From Globodera rostochiensis (Eukaryota > Nematoda > Chromadorea > Rhabditida > Heteroderidae), in NCBI GenBank assembly GCA_018350325.1, contig JAEVLN010000004.1, forward strand, positions 744,001-808,000: DNA of 64,000 nucleotides. Reading direction: 5' to 3'. The notes beneath the pieces were generated by a model. It was not told where the DNA came from and made no database searches. It worked only from the letters and a program-made list of their open reading frames with translations. Position numbers and translations under genes: made by a program. Each line of letters opens with the position of its first letter. The first letter of the stretch is position 1. This document shows, in pieces, positions 1 to 11,900 of this stretch.

Positions 1-1165
1 ATGCGCATTGTGTTGTAATTCAGCCAAACCAGCAAACACATTGGTACAGTGTACACGGCCAGGCCATATAGGAGGCCTAATATTGTTTAAAAATTTTAGG
101 GGGAGGCTTAAAAAAGTGAAAAATTGTTACATTTTTTTGCGAAACATTAAAAAATTTGGAAATTTTAATAACCTTCCTGAATTATATTATAGAGTAGGGA
201 CAGACGAAGTTCACTGTCAATGAGTTGCCCATTTTCCAAACTTTTTGAGCCAATTTTTTCCATCTCAAACCATCGAATGGCGTTGACAGCTTCAAAAAAA
301 ATTTTAAATAAAAATTTAAGATAATTAATTGTAATTTAATAAAATTTTAATAATATTTAACCAATTGCAGCAAAAATGGCGATGAAAATGCATAATTTGC
401 TGTGGCGAACAAATTGAAGCCGACCCTTCCAAATGCTGTTCGGGTGACAAATGGAGTGAAAGCGATGGGCACACACCAAAACCAACAGCCAAATAGAGCT
501 AATATAATAAAATAATGATTTTTAAAAAAATTTGTTAAAATACAAATTTTTTTACACATAATTTGCCGCCATCAAAAGTGGGTAAAACATTTTGACAGCC
601 CGCACATTGAAATCGTTGATCACCCGTGCCTCCTCCGGGTATTTAACATCGTCAATAAACTTTCGGATAAAAAAATTGGTAAATTTGAAAAAATTTTCAA
701 AAAATTTTGTGCCGGACTTGCTCAACACCAGGCATCACAATGACGGGGAAGCTGAGAAGAAGCTGAATGGAACACATTTTTATTTTGTTTATTTGCATTC
801 AAAAATTTAAAAAAAAGGTAAAAATTTATTTAAAATATTATAAATATAGAAATATAAATAAATGTATGAAAAATCAGACAAAAAAAAATATTAAATTAAT
901 GAAAAAAGAAAAAATTCAGTTTTTTTCTTCAAAATCTTTTTGTTCACCTGCGCAATGCTACACACGGAGACAGCGCCCAAATAAAAAATCTATAAAATAT
1001 TAAAAATAATAATAATAATCACATTTTTTAACAAAACGAACCAGCGCTGTTTTTCGATAATATTGACGGTTGTTCCACACCATCACAAAAATGCCAAGGC
1101 ACGCTGAATTGAATAGAATGCCAACAATGCAAAGCAGCGGCTGCACGTACAACAACAAAAAGCAG
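1..1165 (-). CDS. Peptide (FMRFamide-receptor-like) GPCR, partial
   Basis: A rhodopsin-family G protein-coupled receptor at the cell surface, cut by the window edge. Exons on the minus strand that join in phase are about 1165-1038, 989-948, 762-718, 659-556, 498-362, 289-173 and 76-1. They give TM1 (VQPLLCIVGILFNSACLGIF followed by a basic RKTALVR turn), TM2 (FYLGAVSVCSIAQ then LLLSFPVIVMPG), TM3 (YPLLMAANYVSIWLLVLV), the second loop motif ICHP, TM4 (KLCIFIAIFAAIAVNAIRWFE) and TM5 (LLYGLAVYTVPMCLLVWLN). The RKT after TM1, YPL before TM3, the ICHP motif and the VP in TM5 are typical of invertebrate peptide receptors. The DRY position reads AHRF, so the acidic residue is missing. The exon before TM1 must end in phase 2 and was not placed; candidates lie near 1490-1600 and 2170-2230. 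TM6-TM7 are outside the window. The ligand cannot be predicted. Confidence 0.8.
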
Positions 1166-3370
1166 CTGAAATTGGAATAAATGAAATAAACTTAATAATG
1201 CAATTATTTTTTTTGCTAAAATATTCTGATAATTTAAATTTTTTTTTTATAGCAATTTTAGTGCATATAAAAGTTTGGTAATTTTTGAAAAACACACCCC
1301 CTAAAATTGGATTTTTGCCATATCTTTAATTATATTTTAAAATTAAAGTGCCAGTTTTAGTGCATATTTTAGTTTTTGGTGCCATAATTTGAGGTTTTTA
1401 GAGCTTTAACCGTTTCCTAGTCAGGCCAACCACAAATTTTGCAAAGTTTGGCTTTTAAATATTAATTAATCCTGCACATTATGATAGAAATATTGGATTC
1501 AATTTTAATAAATCTGATCAACAGAGAGAGCCTGATCAGTTCCGAAGTGCCCATCATTTCGAAATTGACAAGTGCCGCCGGATTCAAAAAACGCATTAAT
1601 ACAATTTGGTAAATGTTTCTAAATGTTTAAAGTTAATAAAAATGATTTTGCATAAAATGGAACATTGAAAAAAATTAAAATATTTTATCGTAATAAACCA
1701 CGGATGAGAAAATAATACGTTATATAAATTGGACCAATTCTTTGTGGAACAATTGGCCATTTATGAACACGGAATAAAAACATTTGCGGAATATTTTGAA
1801 TTGCACAAAATTTATAAACAAAAAAAATTGCACTAAAAAATGCCTCGAAAATGGTCAATAAGAACAAAGTTGAGCAAGCTCGAAAATTTAACCAAAATTT
1901 AACAATTTTATATATTTGCAAAAATAATTGCAAAAAATTTTGCATTTTTTGTGAAAAAATGCCATAAATGTGCGCTAAAAAGAAGGGGAATAAATGGCTC
2001 AATAATTAGGTTATTTGTATGCGTATTACGCTACAATGGAAGCGGAAAATTTGGCAACGCAAAATATTTAGTGCCAAAAAATTTTAACAAAATTTGATTT
2101 TCAATAAAAATTTTCTTTTAATAAACAAAAATTTTTTTAGAAAATGCCATAAGTGCGCAATATGTTTTTGACTGACAGATTGGCTATGGAATGGGATATT
2201 TGAGTGCTGCTCATTAGAAGTTGAATAATAAATTCACCAAAAAAAGATGAATGGCGCCAATTCAAATGTTTATTAAATGCCGGGAAGTGCCCTTGGGGTA
2301 ATCAATAAGAAAACATTTAAAAGTAAAATATTATGTCGAAAAATCAAAAAAAAATGGAGGTTTTTGTCCAAAAAATGTTCAGGCTCCACTGAGTGCTTTC
2401 GGTAATAAAATTATTTTTGGACAAACCCTTCTCAAGTCCCTAGGGCCTGGTAGGAAGCTGAAAATTTGGCCCAAGGCGGACGTTGTTTTTGCCGAAAGGA
2501 ACATTTTGATGGGATAATTGTGCCCTTCGGGGAAAGCGCTAGCCGCCAGCCCACGGCACAGAGGCAAAAATGAGTGTTTAGGACAGCTGTTTACATGCCT
2601 TAGGGTGTATGAGATTGGCTTAGTTTTTTTTGTTGCAAAAATTACGTGTGACACTACTGGAATTTAATTTTCAAAAAAAACTAGAATGATGACGTCAAAA
2701 ATTCCCACTAAAATTAAACAAGATTTAATAATTTTTTTTCTTAGTTTTTCTATTGACAAAATGCCAAGCCAAGGATTAACGCACATTTTGACTCGGGCAG
2801 CACTTTCAGATTTTGAAATTTAAGCCGTAAAAGCGTTTTTAGTCGTCTCCCATTAGAACTTTTGATTCAAATTTGATTTTTTTTTGAAATTTCTAAAAAA
2901 GGCAATTAGTTTTCTGCTATTTTTGGCAACCGCAGCAACTCACAACCGACAAAAAACAAAATAACCCGGGTTAATAGTCCAACAAAAGATCCCCGATACC
3001 GAGACTTGACTCCGAGACTCGAGACCAAGACATTTAATTTACTAAAACTTTTAAAACCACTTACTTCCTACAAAATTTCCAACCTTTTGATATAAAATTT
3101 TTTCAATAAATCCATGAAAAATCGATTTTAAACAAAGAAAAACATTATTATTTAAAAAGAAAGTCACATGCAATGACGAAGATTTTTATATAATTTATCC
3201 AACTCTATGGTGGTAACAGTTAAAAATGCGTTAGCCACATTTTGGCCAAAGTCATATTTTCTGGCATTCATTGTTGCGCGCAGGTTTTCGCCAGTGATTC
3301 TCCGAATAAACGCGGACTGCTGGCCTGCGTCTAGAGCATTTTATATAATTCCTCCAATAAATATTTTTCA
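1166..3370. other. AT-rich region, no firm gene
   Basis: Mostly AT-rich non-coding sequence. Minus-strand open stretches near 1490-1600 (Cys-containing, candidate receptor N-terminal exon) and near 2170-2230 (MSSTQISHSIANLS, candidate start exon with an N-glycosylation site) may belong to the GPCR, but phase could not be confirmed. The minus-strand open frame at 1685-2002 is Phe/Ile-rich and looks like a by-product of base composition. A moderately GC-rich stretch at about 2390-2600 is open on both strands and is not recognised. Confidence 0.5.
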
Positions 3371-3372
3371 GG
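3361..3372 (+). promoter_or_regulatory. Probable splice acceptor just before the start codon (SL trans-splice or 5' UTR intron)
   Basis: The pyrimidine-rich TATTTTTCAG ends two bases before the ATG at 3373. In nematodes a 3' splice site this close to the start codon commonly marks spliced-leader trans-splicing, or the end of a 5' UTR intron. It supports 3373 as the start over an upstream in-frame extension. Confidence 0.55.
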
Positions 3373-4671
3373 ATGCGTGCATTACTTTATTATTTGCTAA
3401 CTCTGACAGTGTGTTGCTGTCTAAAAAATGGCTATTGCATTAGCTTTGAAGAATTCAAAGCTGATCCTCATGCTATGTTTTTGGTTGAACAGTTTAATAA
3501 TAAACAAATTAAGAAAGTGCAAGAGTTGCTAAAAGCGTTAAAAAAAATAAAACTCGAAATAAGCCTAGCTATGCTGTATGTATACCTAAACAAACTTAAA
3601 GAAGAGAAGGTACCTTTGCTACAACATAATACTTTGCCTGAAAAAACAGTTTTTGGTAGTTCTCTTTATCGGCATAGAGAGTATTTATTTGTAAAAGTCA
3701 GTTCTAGAGAGGGTAAATATGGATCTGAGCTCCCAGGCTCAAAATCACTTAAAACAACTTTTACGGTTTAGAATGGTGGTGGCAGTCGCCTGCGGGCACA
3801 GATAAATTCAACGGCGGAGACAGAAAATTTCTTATCGCGTGCCTATCAAAATTTGTTGTTACGCCAACACTTAGAAATCATCAAATCGGTGCCAGGTAGT
3901 GTATGTAAACCATACAGGAGTTTGTCCGGTGCGTACTAGCAAGCAGCCCCCCAATTTCCAGCGTTAATGCACGACACACAATTATCAGAAGCATCGTCAT
4001 ATTATTATCCGTTCAACCAATTAACCCCATTAAACTCATCCACTGACTTTGTGCCATCCCAAGCTGAAACGCATTTTTCGAGTTGGTTCGGGGGAGATTT
4101 GCATAATGGTGATGGGACTCTTGAGTCGGTGGTTAACACAAGAAAGCCGAGCTCATCGAAAAGCGCATCGAAAGGTAAAAATTAGAGAAAGGACTTGAGG
4201 ATTATGTTCTCAAAAAAATAATCGATCGACGTTCCAGATCATTGAAAAATCACAAAAAAAAATCTCGAAGAATCTCGTTCGTCCTTTCTCTAGTAAAATG
4301 CAGCAAAAAAGTAAAAAGCGCATTTTTAAACATTTTCTAAATTTGCCTAAATTCCCTTTTTTGGATAAGATTTTTCTCAATACAAAAATGACTCTCTCAA
4401 TGTTGTGTGAAGTCTCATTAAATACCATTTACCAGGCTCATCGTTGCATTACGGTAGCGCGATGCCGTCTCAGCAAGCCCCAATGCCGGGCACATCATCA
4501 TTATCAGAATTCCCTCATCATCCGTCCAATCAACCAGCCCGATTAAACTCATCCACTGACTTTGTGCCATTCCAAGCTGAAACTGAAATGCATTCTTGGG
4601 ATTGGCCCTGCGGAGATTTGTATAACGATGTTGGAACTCTTGAGTCGATGTTCAAGCCAAAAAATCTATAG
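3373..4671 (+). CDS. Secreted protein with repeated C-terminal module (effector-like), 3 exons
   Basis: Three exons (3373-3712, 3962-4174, 4436-4671) join in phase through GT-AG introns of 249 and 261 nt to give 262 residues. The N-terminus MRALLYYLLTLTVCCCL is a classical signal peptide, with probable cleavage near residue 22. Residues about 25-113 are a Lys/Leu-rich, helix-prone domain of no recognised family. Exons 2 and 3 each encode a copy of one module: the motif LNSSTDFVP (F or S) QAET, a Trp-containing segment with GDL, then GTLES. The last exon ends ESMFKPKNL. There is no transmembrane segment after the signal peptide and there are few Cys residues in the mature part. Secretion is inferred from the signal peptide. 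In a plant-parasitic nematode this profile fits a gland-secreted effector, but no known family is recognised. It has a possible distant relative at 29233-29910. Confidence 0.75.
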
Positions 4672-7568
4672 AATGTGTTTTTGGAATTTTTAATCTTATT
4701 TAAGAAAAGGGTTTAAATTTATTCCAACATAAATGTTTTTGCCAAATTAGAACGTTTTAAAAGTTTGTCCTTATTTCGGACCCCTAAATCTTATTTTTTG
4801 GTCTTCCATGTTCTTATTTTGAAAATTTTCGATGACGGCAATAAACCCATTAACTAGATCAGCAATTGGAAAAACATGGGCAGAAAGTACCAAAAACGCG
4901 GTTTTAAAGGTAATCTGGGTATCATTACATTTTTCTAAACATTTTTTAATAAGCAAACCCTAAAACGTTTTGCCCAAATTTTGGGTGCTGACGTCATGTT
5001 TTTGTCCTCAACAAATTAATTTTATAAAAATGGCAAAAAAGCGAGGCCGTCAGACTGAATGGACTGAGTATTTATTAGCCAACTAATTGATTGGGCGCGA
5101 TTATAGTAATTAGTCATCCGATCGATCGGTGCGCCGTCCATCTCCGCCGAACATTATGGGACTTGCGCGACATATGAAATCAGTTTAATATATAATTTTG
5201 CTAACAATTTATTTATTCGGCAATTAATTAAACACACAGACCAGAACACTTAAAAATCATTTAAAATTGACTATTTCATTAAAAAAAATTTTAGTCCTAA
5301 ATTTGGCACTTTTTGTTTAAGAGCACGCGTCTCGTCGATGGAAAATGTGTTGTTTCACGCGCAAAGTTCTCGTCATCAGCAGGTGGAAATGATCACGCAC
5401 ATTGAATCAATTGCAAATGGACGACTGATCAATTGACATTTAGTTGCGCACGATTATATTACCTTTTATCGGACATTTTTAACGTAAACGAATTTTTGTA
5501 AAAATATTTAGTTTTTTCTTCTTAAATGATGATATTTCATACCAATAATAATTTGCAAACAATTTTTAGTTTTTTAAACATTTTTTCTAAAAATTTTTGC
5601 CAATTTTATTTAATCACTTCTAAATAAAAATTCGATCGGAAACCGATCGAACCTGACATGTTGAATGTCCTAACCAAACAGATCAGTCGTCATTACCTTG
5701 TTTCCGGCCCCGCACGGTTACGTGGCCACGCGGCCATAGAATCACATTATCTAACTAATTATTGCGCCCGGGGGGAGGGAGGGACAATTTGCATTGTTCA
5801 AATTGTCTTTGTGCTTTGTTGTTGTTGCTTTTTGTTTTTTCGGGGGGTATTTAAACGACCCGAACACCCCACACAAAGTGTGCTTTTCTTTACAATAAAT
5901 GTCCGATCAAAAAATGAATGAAAATGGACACACATTCATTCATTCATTCATTCACTCGACAAACAATGGAATATTTTATGTCCCATTATTACCTCCGATT
6001 TGGCCACATATAAAATGCGTTGTCGTTATTATTATTATTAGGTATATTGGAGGTAAAACAAACTCATCAACACCCTATTTACCCATCAATCTTCACACCA
6101 ATTCTTTTGAAAATCGATTCCAAATAAAAATGAATTTTAAATCGATCCAATTACGGTTTTGTTTTAAGTAATTGAGTTGGGCGTGGTGATGAATTTGAGA
6201 AAATTTTCATTTAGAGAGACTTTTTGGTTTTAGTTTTTACCTAATGCATTTAATTTCAAAGCTTCAACAAATTAAATTTTATTTTATTTGGGATGGCAAT
6301 TTTTATCAAATAACACAGAAACCAATTGAATTTGGGATTCTGTTCCACCCGACTCACCGATTGACTGATCAGAGTAGGGGCTGGCTGATCAGTGGTGGTC
6401 GCAGAGCATTGTCTGCCGCCCAACAACAACAACCCGGACACAATTTTGACAAGCCCTTCAACGATGGAAAACAACTCCAAATATGATTGGATGTTGTTTG
6501 CTGTATGCAAAGCTTGTTTGGTCAGATCGCGCAGCAAAACCGCACATTCCCAATATTGATCAGTTGGAAAGGGAGTTTATGGATCAAAAAAATATAAAAT
6601 CTTTTCTTTCGTAATTAAACTATTTTTGGACGGCGGGACAAGTGACACCATTATTCCGTAAGTTGGCTGTTTTGTTACCATTATTTTTGACCCGGAAATT
6701 GTTGTCTGAGGCAAACATTGACAAAAAAAGCCCACGTTTTGTGCCCAAGGCGGAATAGGCAAAAATAATTGGGCCAACATAGGGCAAACAAACAGCACAC
6801 GCACGGCCAAAGGCTAAACGCGTTCAAGGCCATTCCTAAAATATCTCCGCCAAAATTGGCTTCAGACAAAATTTGTCCATCCGGGGAACATTTAGAAACC
6901 TTCCGAAGCTATAATGTAAGTTTTAGGGTGCTAAGAAACTTCAAAATTTATTCAAAATTTGCAAAAATCCGTCATGGGTTCCAAATAGGGAGCTCAATTT
7001 TCCTTTTTTTTAGTGTCAAATGCCACTATTTTGAAAATTTGCTACTATTTTTGCCACATTTCCACACTTGCCACTATTTTGCTGAAAATTTTCTTATTTT
7101 TTTACGCTCAACGGCAAATTTTTGTTTTCCAAAACCGGTAAATACCAAAAACCAGAGTTCTCTTATAACCACGGTATTTGTGCGAAATATTTTGAATTTT
7201 AAAAATTGTCTGTCGCTTTCCCCGCCGTCCGTCGGCGCTGGTGGGTGGAATAATTTAGTGGGTCATTATTTAAACAACACACATTTTTCGAGTACCTCTT
7301 GGCGAGGAGAAAAGAGGGGGGAGGGGTCATTACGCCCCACGGGAACACTCATTTTTCCCCGGAGGGCAAAATTGGGCTCTCACTTCGCCGTGAGGGGCAT
7401 ACGCTCCAAAGAACGTTTCTCATGGGTAATTTTTGCGAAAAATACAACAATGCTTTCAAAGAATTTCACAATTTTCCCTAAATCAGCTAATCCTTTTTTA
7501 AATCTCAAATAAATTTATGCGAATTTAAAGATTAAAAATTTTCTGCCCAATTTTTGTTACTCCAAAAA
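4672..7568. other. Intergenic region, no gene supported
   Basis: No coding signal is convincing. It contains an ATTC tetranucleotide run (5931-5956), an ATT run near 6030, and a GC-richer patch (7250-7420) just upstream of the GCH1 gene. A 247-codon plus-strand frame at 6769-7512 has irregular composition, with direct short repeats (CHYF twice) derived from TGCCACTATTTTG repeats, and no recognisable domain. Confidence 0.6.
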
Positions 7569-9154
7569 ATGAGCAAAGGCAGCAGTAGCACAAGTTGCAG
7601 CAGTAGCAGCAGCAGTGGCTTTCTGGAAGCCATGAGCGCAGAGGAGAACGTGCCGAAGTTGGAGAAGGATGTGCCAAAAAAATCGGATCGAGTAAATATT
7701 AATTTCAAAAAATCCTATTTATTTGTGTCAGGTTGCGAGGCTTCCACCATCGCCCACAGCAACGCCACGGGAACATCCACAACTGGACAACATGGTCAAG
7801 GCGTACGAGAGCATCATCAGCCACGTGGGTGAGGATGTGCAAAGACCGGGTAATTAAGAACTTATTTTTTGATTAATTTTTATAACAAAAACTTTTTGAT
7901 TTTTTTAAGGCCTTCTAAAGACTCCAATGCGTGCCGCAAAGGCAATGCTCTACTTTACCAAGGGTTACGACGAAAATTTTGATGGTGAATAATTTAAAAG
8001 ATTATTAATTTGAATGATACTTTTTAATTACTTATTAAACATAATACTTTTTTAATGCTTCATCAAATTATGTAGATGTGCTGAATGAGGCTGTTTTTGA
8101 TGAAGACACAGATGAAATGGTTTTTTTAAATAAATTTAAAATGTTTTTATTTATAAACATTAAATTTATCAAAAAAGTGTTATTTACTTTTAAAAAAATT
8201 ATACTTGTTTTTTTATTAAAAAATAATTATCTAAATAGTTTAAATAAATTAAAATCCTTTTATTTTTAAGTATTAAATTTTTAAAAATAATTTTTGTATT
8301 TTATTATATAAAAATATGAATTAAAGCATTTATATTGAAAATATTTTAAAATGTTTTTTTTATATTCAGGTAATTGTTCGTGACATTGAAATGTTTTCTT
8401 TGTGTGAGCATCACCTAGTCCCTTTTCTGGGCAGAGGTTTTTAGGGAGAAGAAACATTTTTTAAATATTTTGTTTGTTTAGTCCACATTGGTTATCTGCC
8501 GAACAAAAAAGTGCTAGGGCTCAGCAAATTGGCACGAATTGTGGAAATGTTCAGCCGTCGGCTTCAGGGTAAAATTATTTTAAAATAAAACAGAAAAGTG
8601 AAATTTGAATAAAAATAAACAAAACGCCAAAATAAGAAAATGAAATTAACAAAATGCCAAAATTAGAAAATGAAATTTACAAATGTCAAAATTCACATAC
8701 ATATTTAAGTGCAAGAGCGATTGACAAAACAAATTGCGTCTGCAATTCTTCAAGCTGTACATCCAGCGGGTGTCGGTGTTGTGATTGAAGCGAGGTACTG
8801 TAAAATGTGAAATGGTGCCATATTTAAAACAAACGGCGCAAAGTTTAAAAAGGGTCAAGCGTCAATACAGTAAATTCGAATAGTTAAGAGTAGGGTAGGA
8901 TGGGACCGGGACTTTTGGGAAAAACCGGGACTACTGGACAATATCACCAAAAAATTTGATTTTTTTAAAGTCACATGTGCATGGTGATGAGGGGCGTGCA
9001 GAAGATCAACGCCACCACTACCACGTCGTGCATGTTGGGCGTTTTTCGGTAATTTTTTGGAAAAATTTCAAAATTTACACTTTTCAGAGCCCCCTCCTAT
9101 TTCAGTGACGATCCGAAGACGCGCGAGGAGTTCCTTACCCTGATCAAAAAATGA
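7569..9154 (+). CDS. cat-4: GTP cyclohydrolase I
   Basis: Cytosolic enzyme converting GTP to dihydroneopterin triphosphate, the first step of tetrahydrobiopterin synthesis; BH4 supports dopamine and serotonin production. Nine exons join in phase: 7569-7691, 7732-7849, 7910-7984, 8076-8119, 8370-8436, 8482-8568, 8710-8794, 8971-9048 and 9106-9154, giving 241 residues, the usual animal length. Diagnostic stretches are [20 protein letters not shown], the zinc-binding CEHH in [44 protein letters not shown] and the C-terminal [14 protein letters not shown]. The first 30 residues are Ser-rich and variable, as in other animals. The start at 7569 is preferred over an upstream ATG at 7554 because it begins the Ser-rich head (MSKGSSS). 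Two acceptors 18 nt apart (exon starts 9088 and 9106) compete before the last exon; the downstream one restores the canonical GVFRDDPK. The symbol follows the C. elegans orthologue. Confidence 0.93.
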
Positions 9155-9642
9155 TGAACACACCCAAAAGTGGAGAGAAAAGTGCGAGAGCAAGAGTTCG
9201 TGTCGGAAAATTTTTCTTATTTTTTTTGCGCATTTATATTATTGTAGATGAAGACATAGATGGAATTAAACATTTTTTATAGTAAAATGTTGTGATTTGA
9301 AACAACTTATTCAACAGAAATAGCATCCTCAAAAAACAATAACTCAACACTCACATCAGGATGCAAAAAAACCCCAGGTCAAATACATTATATTTAAAAG
9401 ATTGCTACTGTTTGTCTAACCACTTCTAGACGTTGTCTTTCTATTTAGGTGTCTAGACTGGTTGTCCGTCTAAAAGTCTATGACCACTTCTAGACGTCTG
9501 CCTGTCTGTCTAGGCGGCCTTTAGACTGTCTGTCTTTATCGATCAAATATTTTGAAATTTACCCGCAAAGTTCCTTTTTTTCACATCCAAACTTCATGAG
9601 AAGAAAGCCTAAAATATATTGAATCATTCAGAAAATCTCAAA
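9155..9642. repeat. Intergenic spacer with degenerate TCTAGACGT/GTCTGTCT repeats
   Basis: About 490 nt between the convergent ends of GCH1 and the large membrane-protein gene. At 9415-9538 a 15-nt unit (ACCACTTCTAGACGT) occurs twice, 64 nt apart, among further GTCTAGAC and GTCTGTCT words. No gene is seen. Confidence 0.5.
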
Positions 9643-11900
9643 TTATAACAAAAATAAAATTACGTCATCATCATCGTCGTAGGATGGCACTGCGGTTGTC
9701 TGTTCAGCTGGCACAACACCACTGCTGCTGGTGCCGGATTTGCCTGCGGGAGACGCGAGTGGACTGCGCCCGGTCAGCGAAGAGCGCAATGGCACACTGC
9801 CGCCGGCGACGCCAGCGCCCGGCTCAAATTGCCTGCAGCGGAGGCCAACCAATACGCCTGTATTCAAATCAAGCCTTTCGTTCATGCTATGAATGTTCAA
9901 AATCAACAGAAACGACCCTATATTTTTTAGTTTCATAAACCACCTAAAAAGGGGGTTTTTAAATAGAATTTTTTGAAAATTTTGAGTGGTTTGCCCCGCA
10001 CCGCCAGGCCTCCGAAGTGTGTGAGTGCCGTCTTCATTATGCTCCTCACCCATGCTGAAATTTCGCATTCCAATAGCATCGGTGGCACGCGCAGATCCTT
10101 CAGAATAAATTAATAAATAGAAAAAACATTACATAAATAAATTTAAATATGCCCACCCAAAAAGGATCGGCCATCTCTGTGATGGATGGGTACAGCTCGC
10201 ACAAGTGGTGGTTCATCAACAGCTGAAGATGATGATGAGGATGAGAAGGAACGGCGAAATCGACGGTGAAACGTCTGTTGATGATGCGCTATAGTATCTT
10301 TAACAAGATAATTTTTTTTTAATTGTTGACATTTTTATTTTTATAATTCGCTGCCGCCGCTTATTGGCACCGCAGGTCTCCTCGCCAAAATTATTTTTTT
10401 AATTGATGCTAAAAAGCAAAATTGTCTCAATTTTCTTTCTCCAAATCCAAATCTAAAATTGTTTGTATGTGTATCAATCGGAATTTTTATATATCCAAAA
10501 GGTTTTAACCTTTTTTTCAAACAGAAATGTTGACGAGAAAAGCATTGCATTTATTTTGAAAAATTTTGAATTAGAAGCGACTTTTTAATCACTATAAATC
10601 AATATTTCAGGCTTTTTTGAGAATAAATCCCTTTTAGCCTTTTCACATTTTAATCCATATTTTAGGCATTTTTGGCACTTTTTGGGGGGTTTTGGATCCA
10701 TATATTTTGGGGATTTTTAGTCCATATTACAGTAATATTTCAAGTTTTAGGCCCAAAAATCCTGTCATATCGGGTCGAGTGTTTAACATTAGGGTTAAGC
10801 CCCGACCCCGACCAACCCCAACCCCGACCCCGACTTTCCCGCCCCCGAGGGGTCGGGGCTCAACCCTATTTAACATAATTAAAAAGAGTGACTGACCATT
10901 TTCATTGGGCGTAATTGGAAATCTGGTTTGCACAGTCAACTGCGGCCTTCTGCTGCTGGTTGGCATAAACTGCAATTTTTATTTAGATCAATTTTCGATT
11001 GATTTAATTAAGTTTTTAATTTAATTTTGCTGCTTAATATAAATTAAGTTTTTTGATCACATATTGTTGCCCTCGGCCGAATGTTTCTGTCAACCGATGA
11101 CTGCTGCTCGACCCGTTCGATTCGTCGCCATCGTCCAACTCAGTTGCATTCATAACTTCCATGAGGCCAGATCGGATTTCGTTCAACGGATCATCCACCT
11201 TTTCCTTAGAATTTAATCGAAAAAATAGAATGGGCAATTTTTTTTTGCTAACATTTGATCGGGATGAAGCAGATTCAGACGCCGATCGTGGCCTCAGGCT
11301 CGCAACAATGTCATGGCCATGGGCTTTTCTGTATCATTTTTCATATATTTTTTTAAATAAAAAAACAAAAGAAATTACGATTTCTCCGTATTTGACGATC
11401 TCGAATTTTCCTGCAAATTCAACAGATTTTTTAATAAACTTTTAAATCAAAAACATTTGATGCGGCGGTGAGTTCAACGACTGTTTGTTGTTGTACATTT
11501 TGACTGATCTCTGTCACTATTGGCGGTGATGTTCGTGTGTATCTTGCAAATTTTTTAAAATAAATGAATAAAGATTTACTGAAATTGGATCAAATCTGAT
11601 GATGATGATGAAGATCAATCAGATTTCATCATTATTAACGACAAATTTAATAAAGTTAAAAGAGATAAAAAAATTCACTCATTGCTTGCCAAGTTGTCCA
11701 CCGTCATTTTCTTGCAACACAACAAAAAGGTGCATGGACAGTGCCGATTCAGCATCAGAAGCCTATTTGGGAGCAAAGATTTAATCTCACAAATTTAAAT
11801 GCGCTTCAAATATACAAACAAACCATTTTTGTCGGTTTTTGATGAAAATGATTGACAAAACGGCCAATGCGAGGACGGCGAACAAAGCCAAAATCTGAGG
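9643..11900 (-). other. Transmembrane helix and cytoplasmic tail of the giant membrane protein
   Basis: The TM helix (about 11898-11840) is followed by the stop-transfer KNRQK. Tail exons include ASDAESALSM (11.76 kb), ESASSRSN and KVDDPLNEIRSGLMEVM (11.3-11.1 kb), SSRRPQLTVQTRFPITPNEN (10.95 kb), NHHLCELYPSITEMADPFW (10.2 kb), RNFSMGEEHNEDGTHTL (10.05 kb) and a Ser/Gly-rich last exon ending in an acidic run and VILFLL. No PDZ-binding end or kinase domain was seen. Confidence 0.65.

Noticed and set aside
1685..2002. A 105-codon hydrophobic minus-strand frame resembling a membrane protein
   Set aside because: Phe/Ile/Leu richness follows from the AT-rich sequence; no family motif or supporting splice sites.
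2379..2654. Minus-strand frame in a slightly GC-richer patch
   Set aside because: Open on both strands, no recognisable motif, and no start or splice context.
3207..3443. Upstream plus-strand frame beginning at 3207 as an alternative start for the secreted gene
   Set aside because: It is in another frame, and a clean TTTTCAG acceptor sits just before the ATG at 3373, which begins a better signal peptide.
6769..7512. A 247-codon plus-strand open frame
   Set aside because: Irregular composition, short internal repeats from TGCCACTATTTTG words, no domain, no consistent splice or start context; likely chance.
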